Below, one piece after another: positions 1 to 8,674 of a stretch of DNA of 42,918 bases. Position numbers and translations under genes: made by a program. Where the stretch lies: NCBI GenBank assembly GCA_016787295.1, contig JAEUUX010000084.1, positions 1-42,918 on the forward strand, read 5' to 3'. How positions within the stretch are numbered: position 1 is the stretch's first letter; every line of letters starts with the position of its first letter. The notes below the pieces were generated by a model. That model was given only the letters and a program-made list of their open reading frames with translations, did not search any database and was not told the DNA's origin. Source of the stretch: Chitinophagales bacterium. GTDB lineage: Bacteria > Bacteroidota > Bacteroidia > Chitinophagales > UBA2359.

Positions 1-256
1 CTACAATAAAATGGGCACCTGTTTCGTCAATACAGCTAAGGTCATAGATACCACTACGGCTTTCATCTGTTAGTCCTATAAAGTCGTTTTTGTCAAACGT
101 TATATGGACAATTTTATGGGGAGAACAGATGAGTGCTTGCAGGGCTTTTCGCAAGAAGCGCGTGTCATTTTCGTTGCCAAATGTGACCTTGAAACCATAA
201 TCAGATGTAAAGGGGATAAAACCGTTGTCTATGGGCAAATAGTTTTCGTTCTCCAT
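1..256 (-). CDS. Rpn-family PD-(D/E)XK nuclease/transposase-like protein, N-terminal part (cut by window edge)
   Basis: I translated this by hand from the ATG at 256; about 85 residues are visible and the frame is still open at base 1, so the C-terminal part lies outside the window. The N-terminus carries the features of the Rpn/PDDEXK_2 family: a 'SDYGFKVTFGNE' opening, an 'FLRKALQALI' helix, and the start of the nuclease core in 'GIYDLSCIDETGAHFIV', where the Asp residues fit the metal-binding positions. Family members are recombination-promoting nucleases, often multicopy and once annotated as transposases; some are linked to phage defence. A second, broken member lies at 14.6-15.4 kb. A long hairpin (357-427) separates it from the gene upstream on the same strand. 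Family assignment is fairly sure; activity cannot be judged from half a gene. Confidence 0.75.
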   Translation of the reverse strand, partial: MENENYLPIDNGFIPFTSDYGFKVTFGNENDTRFLRKALQALICSPHKIVHITFDKNDFIGLTDESRSGIYDLSCIDETGAHFIV

Positions 257-356
257 TGTTATTGTGGGGGTTTGGATTGAAATAGCCGCTTATGGTGGCA
301 AAAATACGGTTTTTTATTGATATACCATATTAAATGTACAAAAAAATGACAAAGAT

Positions 357-427
357 AACCCAAAATAGACTGCCTCCGAGTTCGACTTCTTAGTATGAAG
401 CGACTTAGAGGCAGTCTATTTTGGGTT
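357..427. terminator. Long inverted repeat, likely terminator
   Basis: A perfect 20-bp inverted repeat (arms 357-376 and 408-427, AACCCAAAATAGACTGCCTC and its complement) encloses a 31-base loop that can itself fold with bulges (GACTTC against GAAGC). It lies just past the stop codon of the minus-strand glycosyltransferase (429). The A/T-rich outer ends could give a U-tract in either direction. A 20-bp perfect stem is longer than most intrinsic terminators, so a small mobile palindrome is an alternative. Confidence 0.65.
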
Positions 428-428
428 G

Positions 429-1619
429 TTACAGAGCTGTACTTCGTTTGGCTTTTTCCCATACTACTGATTGATTACCTTTTAGATATCGGGCTAAACC
501 GGCGAAGACTGCGTAATTCATAAAGCAAAAATAAAAAGGTATAAAAAATACTTTTTGTTTTATTTGTCTCTTAGATAAAATATAACCTATCAATGCTAAA
601 ATATAAAATAATAGTTGACTAGTGAATAGTATTTTATACAGTATGTTATTATTGCTATACACTAAGTAGCCATTTAACAAGAAAGTGAATAATAGGGCAA
701 AAGGAGTGATAGTCCAACGCAATACACGGTGTGATATGTATTGAAAACTTAGAACACCATATCGAAAGATATTAAGTAGTGGCAATAATCTCATAACCGA
801 TTGCCAACCACCTGCCGCAATACGGATTTTGCGTTTCAATTCTTCTTTTGTAGAGGCAGAAGGCAATTCGGTGGCGCAGGCTTCGGGTTCATATACAACA
901 CGATAAGATTGTTGGGCAATGCGAAGTGTCATGTAAAAATCTTCTATAATAGTATCTGTTGGCACGGCTTCGTAGAGATTTGTGCGAATAGAAAACAACT
1001 CTCCCGCAGCACCTACTACCGAATAGAGTGCTGAATCCCACTTTTTGAGTAACGATTCGTAGCGCCAATAAAATCCCTCACCTGCGCCGCTTGCCGAGTC
1101 GCTACTACCAGAATAGACACGTTTTTCGCCTGCAACAGCTCCTACTTTAGGGTCATTGTAGTGTCGCACGATGTTGTGTACAGCTTCGGGATTTAGCATT
1201 GTATTGGCATCGGTATAGATGACAATAGGTGTTTTAACCAAAGGCATAATGCGATGCACAGCAGCAATTTTGCCACTTCGTTGAGGTTGGTATTGCAAAT
1301 TAATGTTGGGATATTGGCTTATAATATGGTTGGTGTTGTCTGTTGAGCCGTCTGTTACAAACAATAATTGCAATTTATTGGTAGGATATCGCAATGTCAT
1401 AGAATTGTGTATTTTTTCGGCAATACAGTCGGCTTCGTTATACGCTGCTACCACCAACGTGACACTTGGAAGCGCATCGTCGGACAATAAAATTGGCTTT
1501 TGATAGGGCGAGAAAAAGCCTTTAATCTTTACTAATAAGCCCAATAATAGTGCATATCCTATATATGTATAAAACACAATAAGGAGTGCAAGCCAGAAAA
1601 GAACAACTATTACATTCAT
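429..1619 (-). CDS. Membrane-bound family 2 glycosyltransferase
   Basis: About 396 residues if started at the ATG at 1619 (MNVIVVLFW), which places a hydrophobic helix at the very N-terminus; an upstream ATG at 1652 adds 11 residues. The order is N-terminal membrane helix (about 4-30), GT-A catalytic domain (about 50-275) and three to four C-terminal membrane helices. Catalytic features are 'VTDGSTDNT' (Asp90), the DXD-like 'YTDANT' (136-139) and the acceptor-site 'IIEDFYM' (ED near 226). 'KIRIAAGGWQS' takes the place of the Q/RxxRW motif. Such enzymes build polysaccharide at the inner face of the cytoplasmic membrane. It faces away from the polysaccharide locus starting at 2309 and may belong to it functionally. 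Substrate unknown. Confidence 0.85.
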   Translation of the reverse strand: MNVIVVLFWLALLIVFYTYIGYALLLGLLVKIKGFFSPYQKPILLSDDALPSVTLVVAAYNEADCIAEKIHNSMTLRYPTNKLQLLFVTDGSTDNTNHIISQYPNINLQYQPQRSGKIAAVHRIMPLVKTPIVIYTDANTMLNPEAVHNIVRHYNDPKVGAVAGEKRVYSGSSDSASGAGEGFYWRYESLLKKWDSALYSVVGAAGELFSIRTNLYEAVPTDTIIEDFYMTLRIAQQSYRVVYEPEACATELPSASTKEELKRKIRIAAGGWQSVMRLLPLLNIFRYGVLSFQYISHRVLRWTITPFALLFTFLLNGYLVYSNNNILYKILFTSQLLFYILALIGYILSKRQIKQKVFFIPFYFCFMNYAVFAGLARYLKGNQSVVWEKAKRSTAL

Positions 1620-2308
1620 AATGCAGAGGATTAAACTAATAGAAAGTAACAATCAAAAGCCTTGCCAAAGTTGACAGTCACTATAAAAAAGGCTTAAAAT
1701 ATAGGATATTTTTTTTTGCCTTAAGTATTTTTTTTGTTGCCTAAAATTTGATCAAAAGCAGTTTTTGTGGGTTGTTGTAGTTAGAATAATTTTCTGTTTG
1801 AAAAGAAATTTTTTTGTACAAATAGCTGCTTTTTTTTTTGATTATTACAGTTTTGTGACTATGTTTCGTAAAGATAGTCACAAAATTGCAAATTTTTATG
1901 GCAGATGAGCAGAAAATATCTATAAATACGAAAAAAGCCACAAAAAGTTGCATTTTTTATAGTTTTTGGGTTGTTTTGTGCAAGATGTTGATTGGCTTTT
2001 ACTCCTCCATAACTTGTGTTGGATTCAAAAGTAGAAGTCGTATATAGTTAAGTTTAGGCGAACTATGATAGGCAAAGATAAATTTGGCATTATGCTTGTA
2101 CTATGGTAATAGTATCTTGCACAAACACTAAACTTGTTTCGTTTTCTACACTTTTTTTAGAATTTTTACTACAGCAAAATTGGGAGGTTGTTTAGGCAAG
2201 TATGTAACTTTTTGGCTAGATTAGTGTCATAAAACTGTCATTGTTCTGTTAAAAAGTATTAATTTTGCAGCCAGAAACACGTCTCCTTAATAAATTCAGT
2301 TTGACTTT
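1620..2308. other. AT-rich intergenic region between divergent genes
   Basis: No convincing gene. The stretch is very AT-rich with long T runs. A short imperfect hairpin (AAGCCTT/AAGGCTT, about 1658-1694) lies upstream of the minus-strand glycosyltransferase. A perfect 12-bp inverted repeat (TTTGTGCAAGAT at 1975-1986 and its complement at 2114-2125) is split by 127 bases. The promoter of the polysaccharide locus is at its right end. Confidence 0.6.
2241..2267 (+). promoter_or_regulatory. Bacteroidota-type promoter of the polysaccharide locus
   Basis: TAATTTTG at 2260-2267 fits the -7 consensus TAnnTTTG, and TTG at 2241-2243 lies at a plausible -33 distance. The predicted start is near 2274, about 35 bases before the receiver gene at 2309. 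Confidence 0.6.
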
Positions 2309-2707
2309 ATGACCCCTAAAAAAATACTTGTTGTAGAAGACGATAATAGCACTCGTCAACTTCTTAAATTATTGCTTCAAAAAAACTATCATGTAGAATG
2401 TAGTGAAGACGGTTTTGAAGCGATGCTCTATCTCAGTAATGGTAATATTCCCGACCTAATTTTGCTTGATGTAAGCATGCCCAATATTAGTGGCATGTCT
2501 TTTTTGAACAATATTCGTCAAAGCGGTTTTTTCAAAGATATTCCTATCATTATTTTATCGGGTATTGAAACCGTAGCGGAACTAAACGCTGTTAAAAAAT
2601 TGGGTATACAAGGTTTTTTGAAAAAGCCTTTCCGTCCTACCGAGCTTTACCAAAAAATTAATGAAGTGTTTGATCCTATCGAGGCGGACATGCACTATGT
2701 TGGTTAA
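2309..2707 (+). CDS. Stand-alone CheY-like response regulator receiver
   Basis: A 132-residue single receiver domain with no output domain. It keeps the full phosphorylation site: acidic pocket Glu10/Asp11/Asp12, phospho-acceptor Asp54 in 'LILLDVSMP', Ser84 in 'IILSG' and Lys106 in 'LKKPF'. It should be phosphorylated by an unlinked histidine kinase, since none is encoded nearby. It is the first gene of the polysaccharide locus, 30 bases before a phosphoglycosyl transferase that has its own receiver-like N-terminus. Control of polysaccharide initiation through protein contact is therefore a reasonable inference, but it is not shown. The ATG at 2309 gives the complete fold. Confidence 0.92.
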   Translation: MTPKKILVVEDDNSTRQLLKLLLQKNYHVECSEDGFEAMLYLSNGNIPDLILLDVSMPNISGMSFLNNIRQSGFFKDIPIIILSGIETVAELNAVKKLGIQGFLKKPFRPTELYQKINEVFDPIEADMHYVG

Positions 2708-2737
2708 CCAAAAACACCCTAATTTCATTTGTAATAT

Positions 2738-3856
2738 ATGAATAATTTAACTTTACCCATACCAAACGTTCATACCCCTAGTTGGCCCTCCAGCTATGTT
2801 AGCACTAAACCTGCCATAGAGGATATTTTATTTTTAGGTAGCCATACGTCTTTAGTTGCTACTGAATTTTTTACAGATGTTGATCTTTCTACGGTTGTTA
2901 ATATCACAACTGTTGAGAGAGTCTTGCAAACCTTGAATTTTAGGGTTGCAAATGGCTATAGTGCGCCAAAAGCAATTATCTGCGAATTGGATTTTTGGAA
3001 AAAACATCAAAAAAGCATTAGCAAATCGCTGTGTCAACATGTTTTATTCCAAAATATTCCGTTTATATTACTTTCGCCGGGCGAAGAGGTAGATAAAGTA
3101 ACTGCATTGAAAACTGGTGTAGATGATTGCTATCTATACCCCTTCAATATGGTACATATTTATAATCGTATTAATTTCTTAAATTGGTTTAAGGGCGCGG
3201 CGGCTACATATAAAAATCAAGCAGGAAGTTTTGAGGTGAAAATTCCACTTTGGAAACGCACCATCGATATTGTAATTGCTACAATGGCTTTGCTATTGCT
3301 TAGTCCTTTATTGGTATTGATTGCCATTGGCATCAAATTGGAGTCGCCTGGTCCTATCATTTACCGTTCTAAGCGGGTGGGAACAGGCTACCAAATTTTT
3401 GACTTTTTGAAGTTCCGTTCTATGCGAGTCGATGCCGATGCGATGCTCAAGGAACTCAAACACCTCAACCAATATAGTGATGATGGAAAGCCTACGTTTA
3501 TCAAAATTGCCAATGACCCACGCATTACGCGTATTGGCAGATTTATTCGCAACACCAGCATCGATGAACTGCCACAGCTTTTTAATGTCTTAAAAGGCGA
3601 TATGTCTATTGTGGGCAACCGTCCGCTTCCTATTTACGAAGCCGAACAATTGACCAAAGATGTTTGGGCAAAACGTTTTTTAGCACCTGCAGGCATTACA
3701 GGTCTATGGCAAGTCACCAAACGAGGCAACAAAAATATGTCGACCATCGAACGATTGAAGTTGGACAATACGTATGCCGAAAAAAGCTCTTTTTGGTTTG
3801 ACCTTAGTATTATTTTGCGAACTATTCCCGCCATGTGGCAGGAGGAAAGTGTATAG
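2738..3856 (+). CDS. Undecaprenyl-phosphate phosphoglycosyl transferase with N-terminal receiver-like domain
   Basis: 372 residues. Residues about 28-150 look like a degenerate receiver domain: alternating hydrophobic strands 'ILFLGS', 'AIICELDFW', 'PFILLS' and 'DCYLYPF', with no clear phospho-acceptor pocket. Residues about 174-198 form the membrane re-entrant helix. The rest is the bacterial sugar transferase (WcaJ/ExoY/PglC-like) domain with 'FLKFRSMRVDAD', the catalytic Asp-Glu of 'TSIDELPQLFNVLKGD' (275-276), 'MSIVGNRPLP' and 'PAGITGLWQV'. Such enzymes transfer a sugar-1-phosphate from a nucleotide sugar to undecaprenyl phosphate, the first step of capsule or exopolysaccharide repeat assembly. 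The catalytic part is certain; the receiver-like reading of the N-terminus rests on pattern only. Family members with a different N-terminus have several membrane helices there. Confidence 0.9.
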   Translation: MNNLTLPIPNVHTPSWPSSYVSTKPAIEDILFLGSHTSLVATEFFTDVDLSTVVNITTVERVLQTLNFRVANGYSAPKAIICELDFWKKHQKSISKSLCQHVLFQNIPFILLSPGEEVDKVTALKTGVDDCYLYPFNMVHIYNRINFLNWFKGAAATYKNQAGSFEVKIPLWKRTIDIVIATMALLLLSPLLVLIAIGIKLESPGPIIYRSKRVGTGYQIFDFLKFRSMRVDADAMLKELKHLNQYSDDGKPTFIKIANDPRITRIGRFIRNTSIDELPQLFNVLKGDMSIVGNRPLPIYEAEQLTKDVWAKRFLAPAGITGLWQVTKRGNKNMSTIERLKLDNTYAEKSSFWFDLSIILRTIPAMWQEESV

Positions 3857-3988
3857 TATAGATTCAATAATTTTACACAATGTTGTTGAAAAAACAACAA
3901 AATACCAACTTTTTTACCATTCTTTTTGTATCTGTCAATAATTTGCAATTGCTACAAAACTTCTACTTCTATTTCAAATTTTTTTTAT

Positions 3989-4867
3989 ATGTTCCCCTTA
4001 GTTTCCATTATTACCATTAATTATAACCAAACCCAAATTAGCTGTGAACTATTACAGTCCATCGAACACATTGATTATCCCAATATTGAGGTCATTGTAG
4101 TAGATAACGGCTCGACCCATAATCCCAAAGAAATCATCGAAAAACGATTTCCGCGTGTGAAAGTCATTGTAAGTCCCGACAATTTGGGATTTTCGGGCGG
4201 TAACAATTTAGGTATACAGGCGGCTAAGGGGAAATTCTTTTTCTTGGTCAATAACGATACGGAACTCACACCACAATGCGTACATATTTTGGTAGATTTT
4301 TTGGAACGTCATCCGCGTGTAGGTGTGGTTTGTCCCAAGATCCGCTACTTCGAGCCACCCCAATTGATTCAATATGTTGGTTATACTACCTTGAACCCAA
4401 TTACTGCCCGCAATGCTACCATCGGACAGTATGAAGAAGACCAAGGACAATACACACAACCGCGCCAAACGCCTTACGCGCATGGTGCAGCGATGATGTT
4501 GCGAAGAGAAGTGGTCGAAAAAGCAGGTCTGATGCCCGAAGAGTTTTTTTTGTACTATGAAGAATTGGATTGGTCTGAAAAAATTCGCAAAGCAGGCTAC
4601 GAAATTTATGTAGAACCACAAGCCACTATTTTCCACAAAGAGTCCGTTAGTACAGGCAAAGCAAGTCCGCTCAAAACCTACTACCTCACCCGCAACCGTA
4701 TTTTGTTTGTGCGCCGCAATGCGCCTTGGTGGCAACAATTTTTGTTTTTTGTGTATGTTATTTGCATCATGATTCCCAAAAATATGCTCACCATGCTTTG
4801 GCGAAACGAAAGAAAACACCTGCAAGCCTTTGTTCATGCCTTACAATGGCATTGGGCGCACCGATAA
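3989..4867 (+). CDS. Family 2 glycosyltransferase, rhamnosyltransferase-like
   Basis: 292 residues from the ATG at 3989 (MFPLVSIITINYN). An in-frame ATG at 3926 adds 21 residues unlike the family and is rejected. GT-A features are 'VSIITINYNQ' at the start, 'VIVVDNGSTHNP', 'NLGFSGGNNLGI', the DXD-like 'LVNNDTEL' and 'FFLYYEELDWSEKIRKAGY'. This last acceptor motif is typical of WbbL/RfbN-like transferases. A C-terminal hydrophobic stretch 'FLFFVYVICIMIP' may anchor it at the membrane. It follows the phosphoglycosyl transferase by 132 bases and precedes another GT2 by 69. It probably adds the second or a later sugar to the lipid-linked repeat. The sugar specificity is not certain. Confidence 0.88.
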   Translation: MFPLVSIITINYNQTQISCELLQSIEHIDYPNIEVIVVDNGSTHNPKEIIEKRFPRVKVIVSPDNLGFSGGNNLGIQAAKGKFFFLVNNDTELTPQCVHILVDFLERHPRVGVVCPKIRYFEPPQLIQYVGYTTLNPITARNATIGQYEEDQGQYTQPRQTPYAHGAAMMLRREVVEKAGLMPEEFFLYYEELDWSEKIRKAGYEIYVEPQATIFHKESVSTGKASPLKTYYLTRNRILFVRRNAPWWQQFLFFVYVICIMIPKNMLTMLWRNERKHLQAFVHALQWHWAHR

Positions 4868-4936
4868 ACGATTGTTTTAACCAGTATTGTATCGTTTTGG
4901 GCAACCTATTCTCTAATACCCCCAAACCTTCGTCCG

Positions 4937-6139
4937 ATGATAGTTTCTTTTTACTATATACTGCACATCTTTGTGCTATTTTTTTTGCTGTTCCCTGCTG
5001 TATTAGTACTTTTGGTACAATTGGTGCCGCGCCGTCGTTTGCAGCCAATACCCGATAACGCTTATCAGCACGATTTTGCGTGTATTATTACAGCTTATCA
5101 AAACATCGATATTGCCCTTCCGCTCATTGATTCGTTATTGAAACAACAATACGAACATTTTACGGTATATTTGGTGACAGACGACTGTCAAACAGTGCCA
5201 CAAATAAACGATTCGCGAGTAGTTGTGCTAAATCCGCCGCAAAAATTAGGCTCCAAAGTCAAATCGATGCAATATGCCATAGCTAATTTTGTGCAAAACC
5301 ATGAATATATTGTGATTTTTGACCCCGACAATTTGGCTATTACCACTTTGTTGCGCCAATATAACCAATATATCCACAATGGTTACAAGGCTGTTCAGGC
5401 ACGTCGAACAGCTAAAAACTTGGACACTATTTATGCTTGCGCCGATGCCACAGGCGAAATATATAAGAACTACATAGAGCGCTTTGTGCCATATCATCTG
5501 GGGTCGTCTGCCACCATTGCAGGGTCGGGCATGGCAGTCGAAAGCCAACTTTTTAACGGATTTTTACAAAGTCAAGCTATCACACAATTGTTGCAAGCAG
5601 GACGCGTGGTGGTGGCAGAAGATAAAATTCTACACAACTATTTAGTCAAGAATGGCACGGTAATTGCTTATGCTAACGAAGCATTGGTATATGACGAAAA
5701 AGTGACCGAAGCCCAACAAGTCACGCGCCAAAGGACGCGCTGGATTTATGCTTATTTTGAAAACATCGACAATTCGTTGCGGTTTTTGTGGCAAGGCATC
5801 ATTTCTTTTAATTGGAATCAATTTTTATTCGGAATTTTTTCTGTTTATCCGCCATTATTCCTACTTTTGCTCGCTGCTTTGGGACTTGCCGCTTTTGACA
5901 TATTTTTCAATCATTTTTTACTGTTTTTATTGGTGTTGAGCATCATTGTTTTTAGTGCCAACATCTTATTGACCCTCTATTTGAGTCGAGCGCCCAAAGC
6001 CGTTTGGAGTGCCTTGTGGGGTATTCCTTTGTTTATTGGACAACAAATTTTGGCATTACTACAACTTCGAAAAGCCAAAAACGATTTCTTAACCACACGT
6101 CATACACGCAAAATTACGATTGACCAACTTCCTGAATAG
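4937..6139 (+). CDS. Membrane GT2 glycosyltransferase, cellulose/hyaluronan synthase-like
   Basis: 400 residues with one N-terminal membrane helix (about 2-28), a GT-A domain and two to three C-terminal helices (about 295-375). The processive-type signature is complete: 'LVTDDCQ', 'VIFDPDN' (DXD), 'VAEDKILHNYL' (acceptor Asp) and 'RQRTRW' (Q/RxxRW). That set is typical of enzymes that make and sometimes export a chain, although non-processive relatives also keep it. It sits between another GT2 and the structured leader of the Wzc-like gene. No Wzy polymerase is visible in the locus, so a chain-making role for this protein deserves thought. The substrate is unknown. Confidence 0.87.
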   Translation: MIVSFYYILHIFVLFFLLFPAVLVLLVQLVPRRRLQPIPDNAYQHDFACIITAYQNIDIALPLIDSLLKQQYEHFTVYLVTDDCQTVPQINDSRVVVLNPPQKLGSKVKSMQYAIANFVQNHEYIVIFDPDNLAITTLLRQYNQYIHNGYKAVQARRTAKNLDTIYACADATGEIYKNYIERFVPYHLGSSATIAGSGMAVESQLFNGFLQSQAITQLLQAGRVVVAEDKILHNYLVKNGTVIAYANEALVYDEKVTEAQQVTRQRTRWIYAYFENIDNSLRFLWQGIISFNWNQFLFGIFSVYPPLFLLLLAALGLAAFDIFFNHFLLFLLVLSIIVFSANILLTLYLSRAPKAVWSALWGIPLFIGQQILALLQLRKAKNDFLTTRHTRKITIDQLPE

Positions 6140-6140
6140 C

Positions 6141-6237
6141 GTTTTTGCTCAAAGGGAGTGGCGAGAGTAATCCAAACCTCCCTTTCGTCTAAAACCTTCT
6201 GTCATTGAAGGATTTAGCCTCATCTTTTAGCAAAAAC
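6141..6237 (+). promoter_or_regulatory. Predicted three-way-junction RNA leader before the Wzc-like gene
   Basis: The 112-base gap between two locus genes folds into nested helices. A closing helix pairs GTTTTTGCT (6141-6149) with AGCAAAAAC (6229-6237), 9 bp. Inside it, helix 2 pairs AAAGGGAG (6151-6158) with CTCCCTTT (6178-6185). Helix 3 pairs CCTTC (6195-6199) with GAAGG (6207-6211), extended by A-T pairs. The structure ends 14 bases before the ATG at 6252 and is not followed by a U-tract, so it is not a plain terminator. Role unknown; it might act in RNA processing, stability or translation control. Confidence 0.5.
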
Positions 6238-6251
6238 TCTAATTTCTCAGA

Positions 6252-8480
6252 ATGGATTTACTATATTTTGGCAAAATTTTGTGGAAACGCAAACTTCCTA
6301 TCTTGCTATTATCTATCTTAGCAGGTATTGGTGCGTTTATGCTTGCTTCCGAAAAATCGGTTTACTACAAATCGAGTGCAAAATTGGCTACTGGAATCAT
6401 TGGTTATATCGAAAAACCTAATGACGGAGATGTCTATATACAAGAGTTCGAAATCACGAATCGTTTCAACAACCTCATTGAGATGATGCGTTCGCGCACC
6501 AGCATGCAACTGCTACAAAGCCGCCTAATTTTGCACGACATTACTGCCAAAGAACCTTTTCATGATACCAAAGAGCTGAAAAAAAAGTATACTGCTACTG
6601 ATTTAGAAGATTTATCAAATGTTTTGAACACCAATATCGACTTGTTGAGAGCCAATTCGCGCGCAGCCGATACCATTTGGACAAAATATGAAGGCACTAT
6701 CAAAGATGTAGCAAAACTTTTGAGCTATGAACAAGAAGACTTGCAATCGGCACTTCGAATAGACCGAATCACGAATACCGATTATTTGAAAATAGAGTTC
6801 ACAGGCACACATGTCGGCTTGCCGTCTTTTGCCATTAATGATTTTTGTAACGATTTTATTGCATTTTATACCACCATCGTCAACCGAAGCACCAATGAAT
6901 CCATTGATTTTTTGCGCAGTATGTCAGGTGCTAAAAAAGCAGAACTCGATGCCAAACTCGAAGCATTAAAACAATTTAAATTGCGAAACGAGGTGGCAGA
7001 TGTCGATGAGCAAAACAAAACCACCATGACCCAAATCAGTAATTTGGAAATTGCTCGTGAAGAAGCCCGCAAAAAAATCCCAGCATACGAAAAAACACTC
7101 AAAAAATACGACGGTTACAGCACACAAAACTTACAAACATTTGACCAAATTCAGCGCGACAATCGGCGCATTACGGAATTGCGCGATGCCATTACACGCC
7201 TCAACAACGAAAATATTGCGTCGGGTGGAAAAAATGCCAATATCCGCAAACAAATCGACAATTTGCGCGAACAGTTAGATGTAGAGATACACAATGTGGT
7301 GGTGAGCAAAGGCACAGGCAAAACGCCCGACCCACGCGATGTGATTATGAAAGGCGAAAACCTTTGGGAAAAGAAAATTGATGCCGAAGTAGAACTCGAA
7401 TTATCTAAACAAAGTGTCAATAATATTGACAGAGAAATTGGACGTTTGCGTGGACAAATGTCGCACCTTGTCGAAAAAGAAGCAACTATCTCTGCCCTCG
7501 ACCGCGAAATTGCCATGTTGTCCGACGAATACCTCAACCTAAGCGATAAACTGAATGTTGCAGAAATGAATGCCAAAGGCAACCGTCAAAACGCACCTTT
7601 GCAAGTCATAGAAATAGCACGCCCCGCCGACAAACCTGAACCCTCACAACGTGGTATCTTAGCTGGCTTTGCTGCTTTTGTGATGTTTACCATCGGCACA
7701 CTGTTTGTCTTAGTGGCTGCATACATGGACAATTCCTTGAGTTCTACTTTGCAATACAATAAATTGTTGAAAAAACTGCCTTTAGTGCAACATCTCAACG
7801 CCGTAAACATGAAAAACTTCGATTTGGAGCGCTTGTTTCAAGAAAACACCAACAACAAATCGCAAGAAACTTTTAAACAATTGTTGCGGAATTTGAGGTT
7901 TGAGGTGGAGAACATTGGCGCTAAAAAATGGCTTATTGCCAGTACCAAGCAACGCGAAGGCAAAACTTTTACTGCTGTAGGTTTAGCCTATAGTTTGTGT
8001 TTGAACAACAAAAAAGTATTGCTCATCGATACCAATTTCAAAAACAATACCTTATCTAAACTACCTATCAATACAACAACAGAATATGCCCATATTTTGC
8101 AAACCACTATTCAAAGATATGGTTTACAAAATGCTTTTCAAACAGGCGGTAATTTGTTCGAAAACGATGGCGCGATGGTAGACGTGGTGAGTTGTAGAAG
8201 CAACAATTTGTCGGTATCAGAAATTTTGGCAGGTAAAGATTTTAGGGCTTTTGTCGATGAATTAGCTACGAAATACGACTATTTGTTCTTTGAAGGACCT
8301 GCTCTCAATGATTTTACGGATACTAAAGAAATTGTTAACTATGCCGATAAGGTGCTAATGGTGGTGTCTGCTAAATCGAAAGTCTATTCCTCCGACCAAT
8401 TTAGTATCAACTATCTACAACAAATTAATGGCAAACTAAAAGGTGCGGTGCTTAATCAAATAGAGCTAAAAAATATTTAA
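6252..8480 (+). CDS. Wzz/Wzc-like polysaccharide co-polymerase with degenerate BY-kinase domain
   Basis: 742 residues. A first membrane helix (about 13-33) precedes a long, largely helical periplasmic region (about 35-465, rich in Lys/Glu/Gln, coiled coil likely). A second helix lies at about 467-490 and a cytoplasmic P-loop domain at about 540-742. This is the layout of Wzc-type tyrosine autokinases that control chain length and export. The nucleotide site is unusual: Walker A reads 'STKQREGKTF' without the usual P-G-E-G-K-S/T context. Walker A' is 'LLIDTNFKN', and the Walker B Asp appears replaced in 'YLFFEGPALND'. The C-terminus lacks a tyrosine cluster. It may therefore bind nucleotide poorly or not autophosphorylate. 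A terminator follows at 8503. Confidence 0.85.
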   Translation: MDLLYFGKILWKRKLPILLLSILAGIGAFMLASEKSVYYKSSAKLATGIIGYIEKPNDGDVYIQEFEITNRFNNLIEMMRSRTSMQLLQSRLILHDITAKEPFHDTKELKKKYTATDLEDLSNVLNTNIDLLRANSRAADTIWTKYEGTIKDVAKLLSYEQEDLQSALRIDRITNTDYLKIEFTGTHVGLPSFAINDFCNDFIAFYTTIVNRSTNESIDFLRSMSGAKKAELDAKLEALKQFKLRNEVADVDEQNKTTMTQISNLEIAREEARKKIPAYEKTLKKYDGYSTQNLQTFDQIQRDNRRITELRDAITRLNNENIASGGKNANIRKQIDNLREQLDVEIHNVVVSKGTGKTPDPRDVIMKGENLWEKKIDAEVELELSKQSVNNIDREIGRLRGQMSHLVEKEATISALDREIAMLSDEYLNLSDKLNVAEMNAKGNRQNAPLQVIEIARPADKPEPSQRGILAGFAAFVMFTIGTLFVLVAAYMDNSLSSTLQYNKLLKKLPLVQHLNAVNMKNFDLERLFQENTNNKSQETFKQLLRNLRFEVENIGAKKWLIASTKQREGKTFTAVGLAYSLCLNNKKVLLIDTNFKNNTLSKLPINTTTEYAHILQTTIQRYGLQNAFQTGGNLFENDGAMVDVVSCRSNNLSVSEILAGKDFRAFVDELATKYDYLFFEGPALNDFTDTKEIVNYADKVLMVVSAKSKVYSSDQFSINYLQQINGKLKGAVLNQIELKNI

Positions 8481-8502
8481 AACCATTTTGCTTTTTTACT
8501 AT

Positions 8503-8565
8503 GCACCAAGGTACAAAATCCCTAACGATTAAAGTTGACGGCAGGGTGTATCTTGGTGCTTTTTT
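8503..8565 (+). terminator. Intrinsic terminator after the Wzc-like gene
   Basis: GCACCAAG (8503-8510) pairs with CTTGGTGC (8552-8559), with further pairs inside (TAC/GTA, CCCT/AGGG), followed by six T. It divides the polysaccharide locus into two transcription blocks or allows partial read-through to the GT8 gene at 8675. No consensus promoter is obvious in 8566-8674. Confidence 0.75.
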
Positions 8566-8674
8566 GCCAACTTTCTTAGTCATGACAGACAAAGCTATTG
8601 TTGGTGTTTTATGTAAATGACAGAAAATTAGATGCAATTTTTCTTATTACGATTTCATTTTCACCTTAGAAGAT

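Noticed and set aside
4208-4837. Minus-strand open frame of 209 codons within the rhamnosyltransferase-like gene
   Set aside because: Antisense shadow; the plus strand carries all GT2 motifs.
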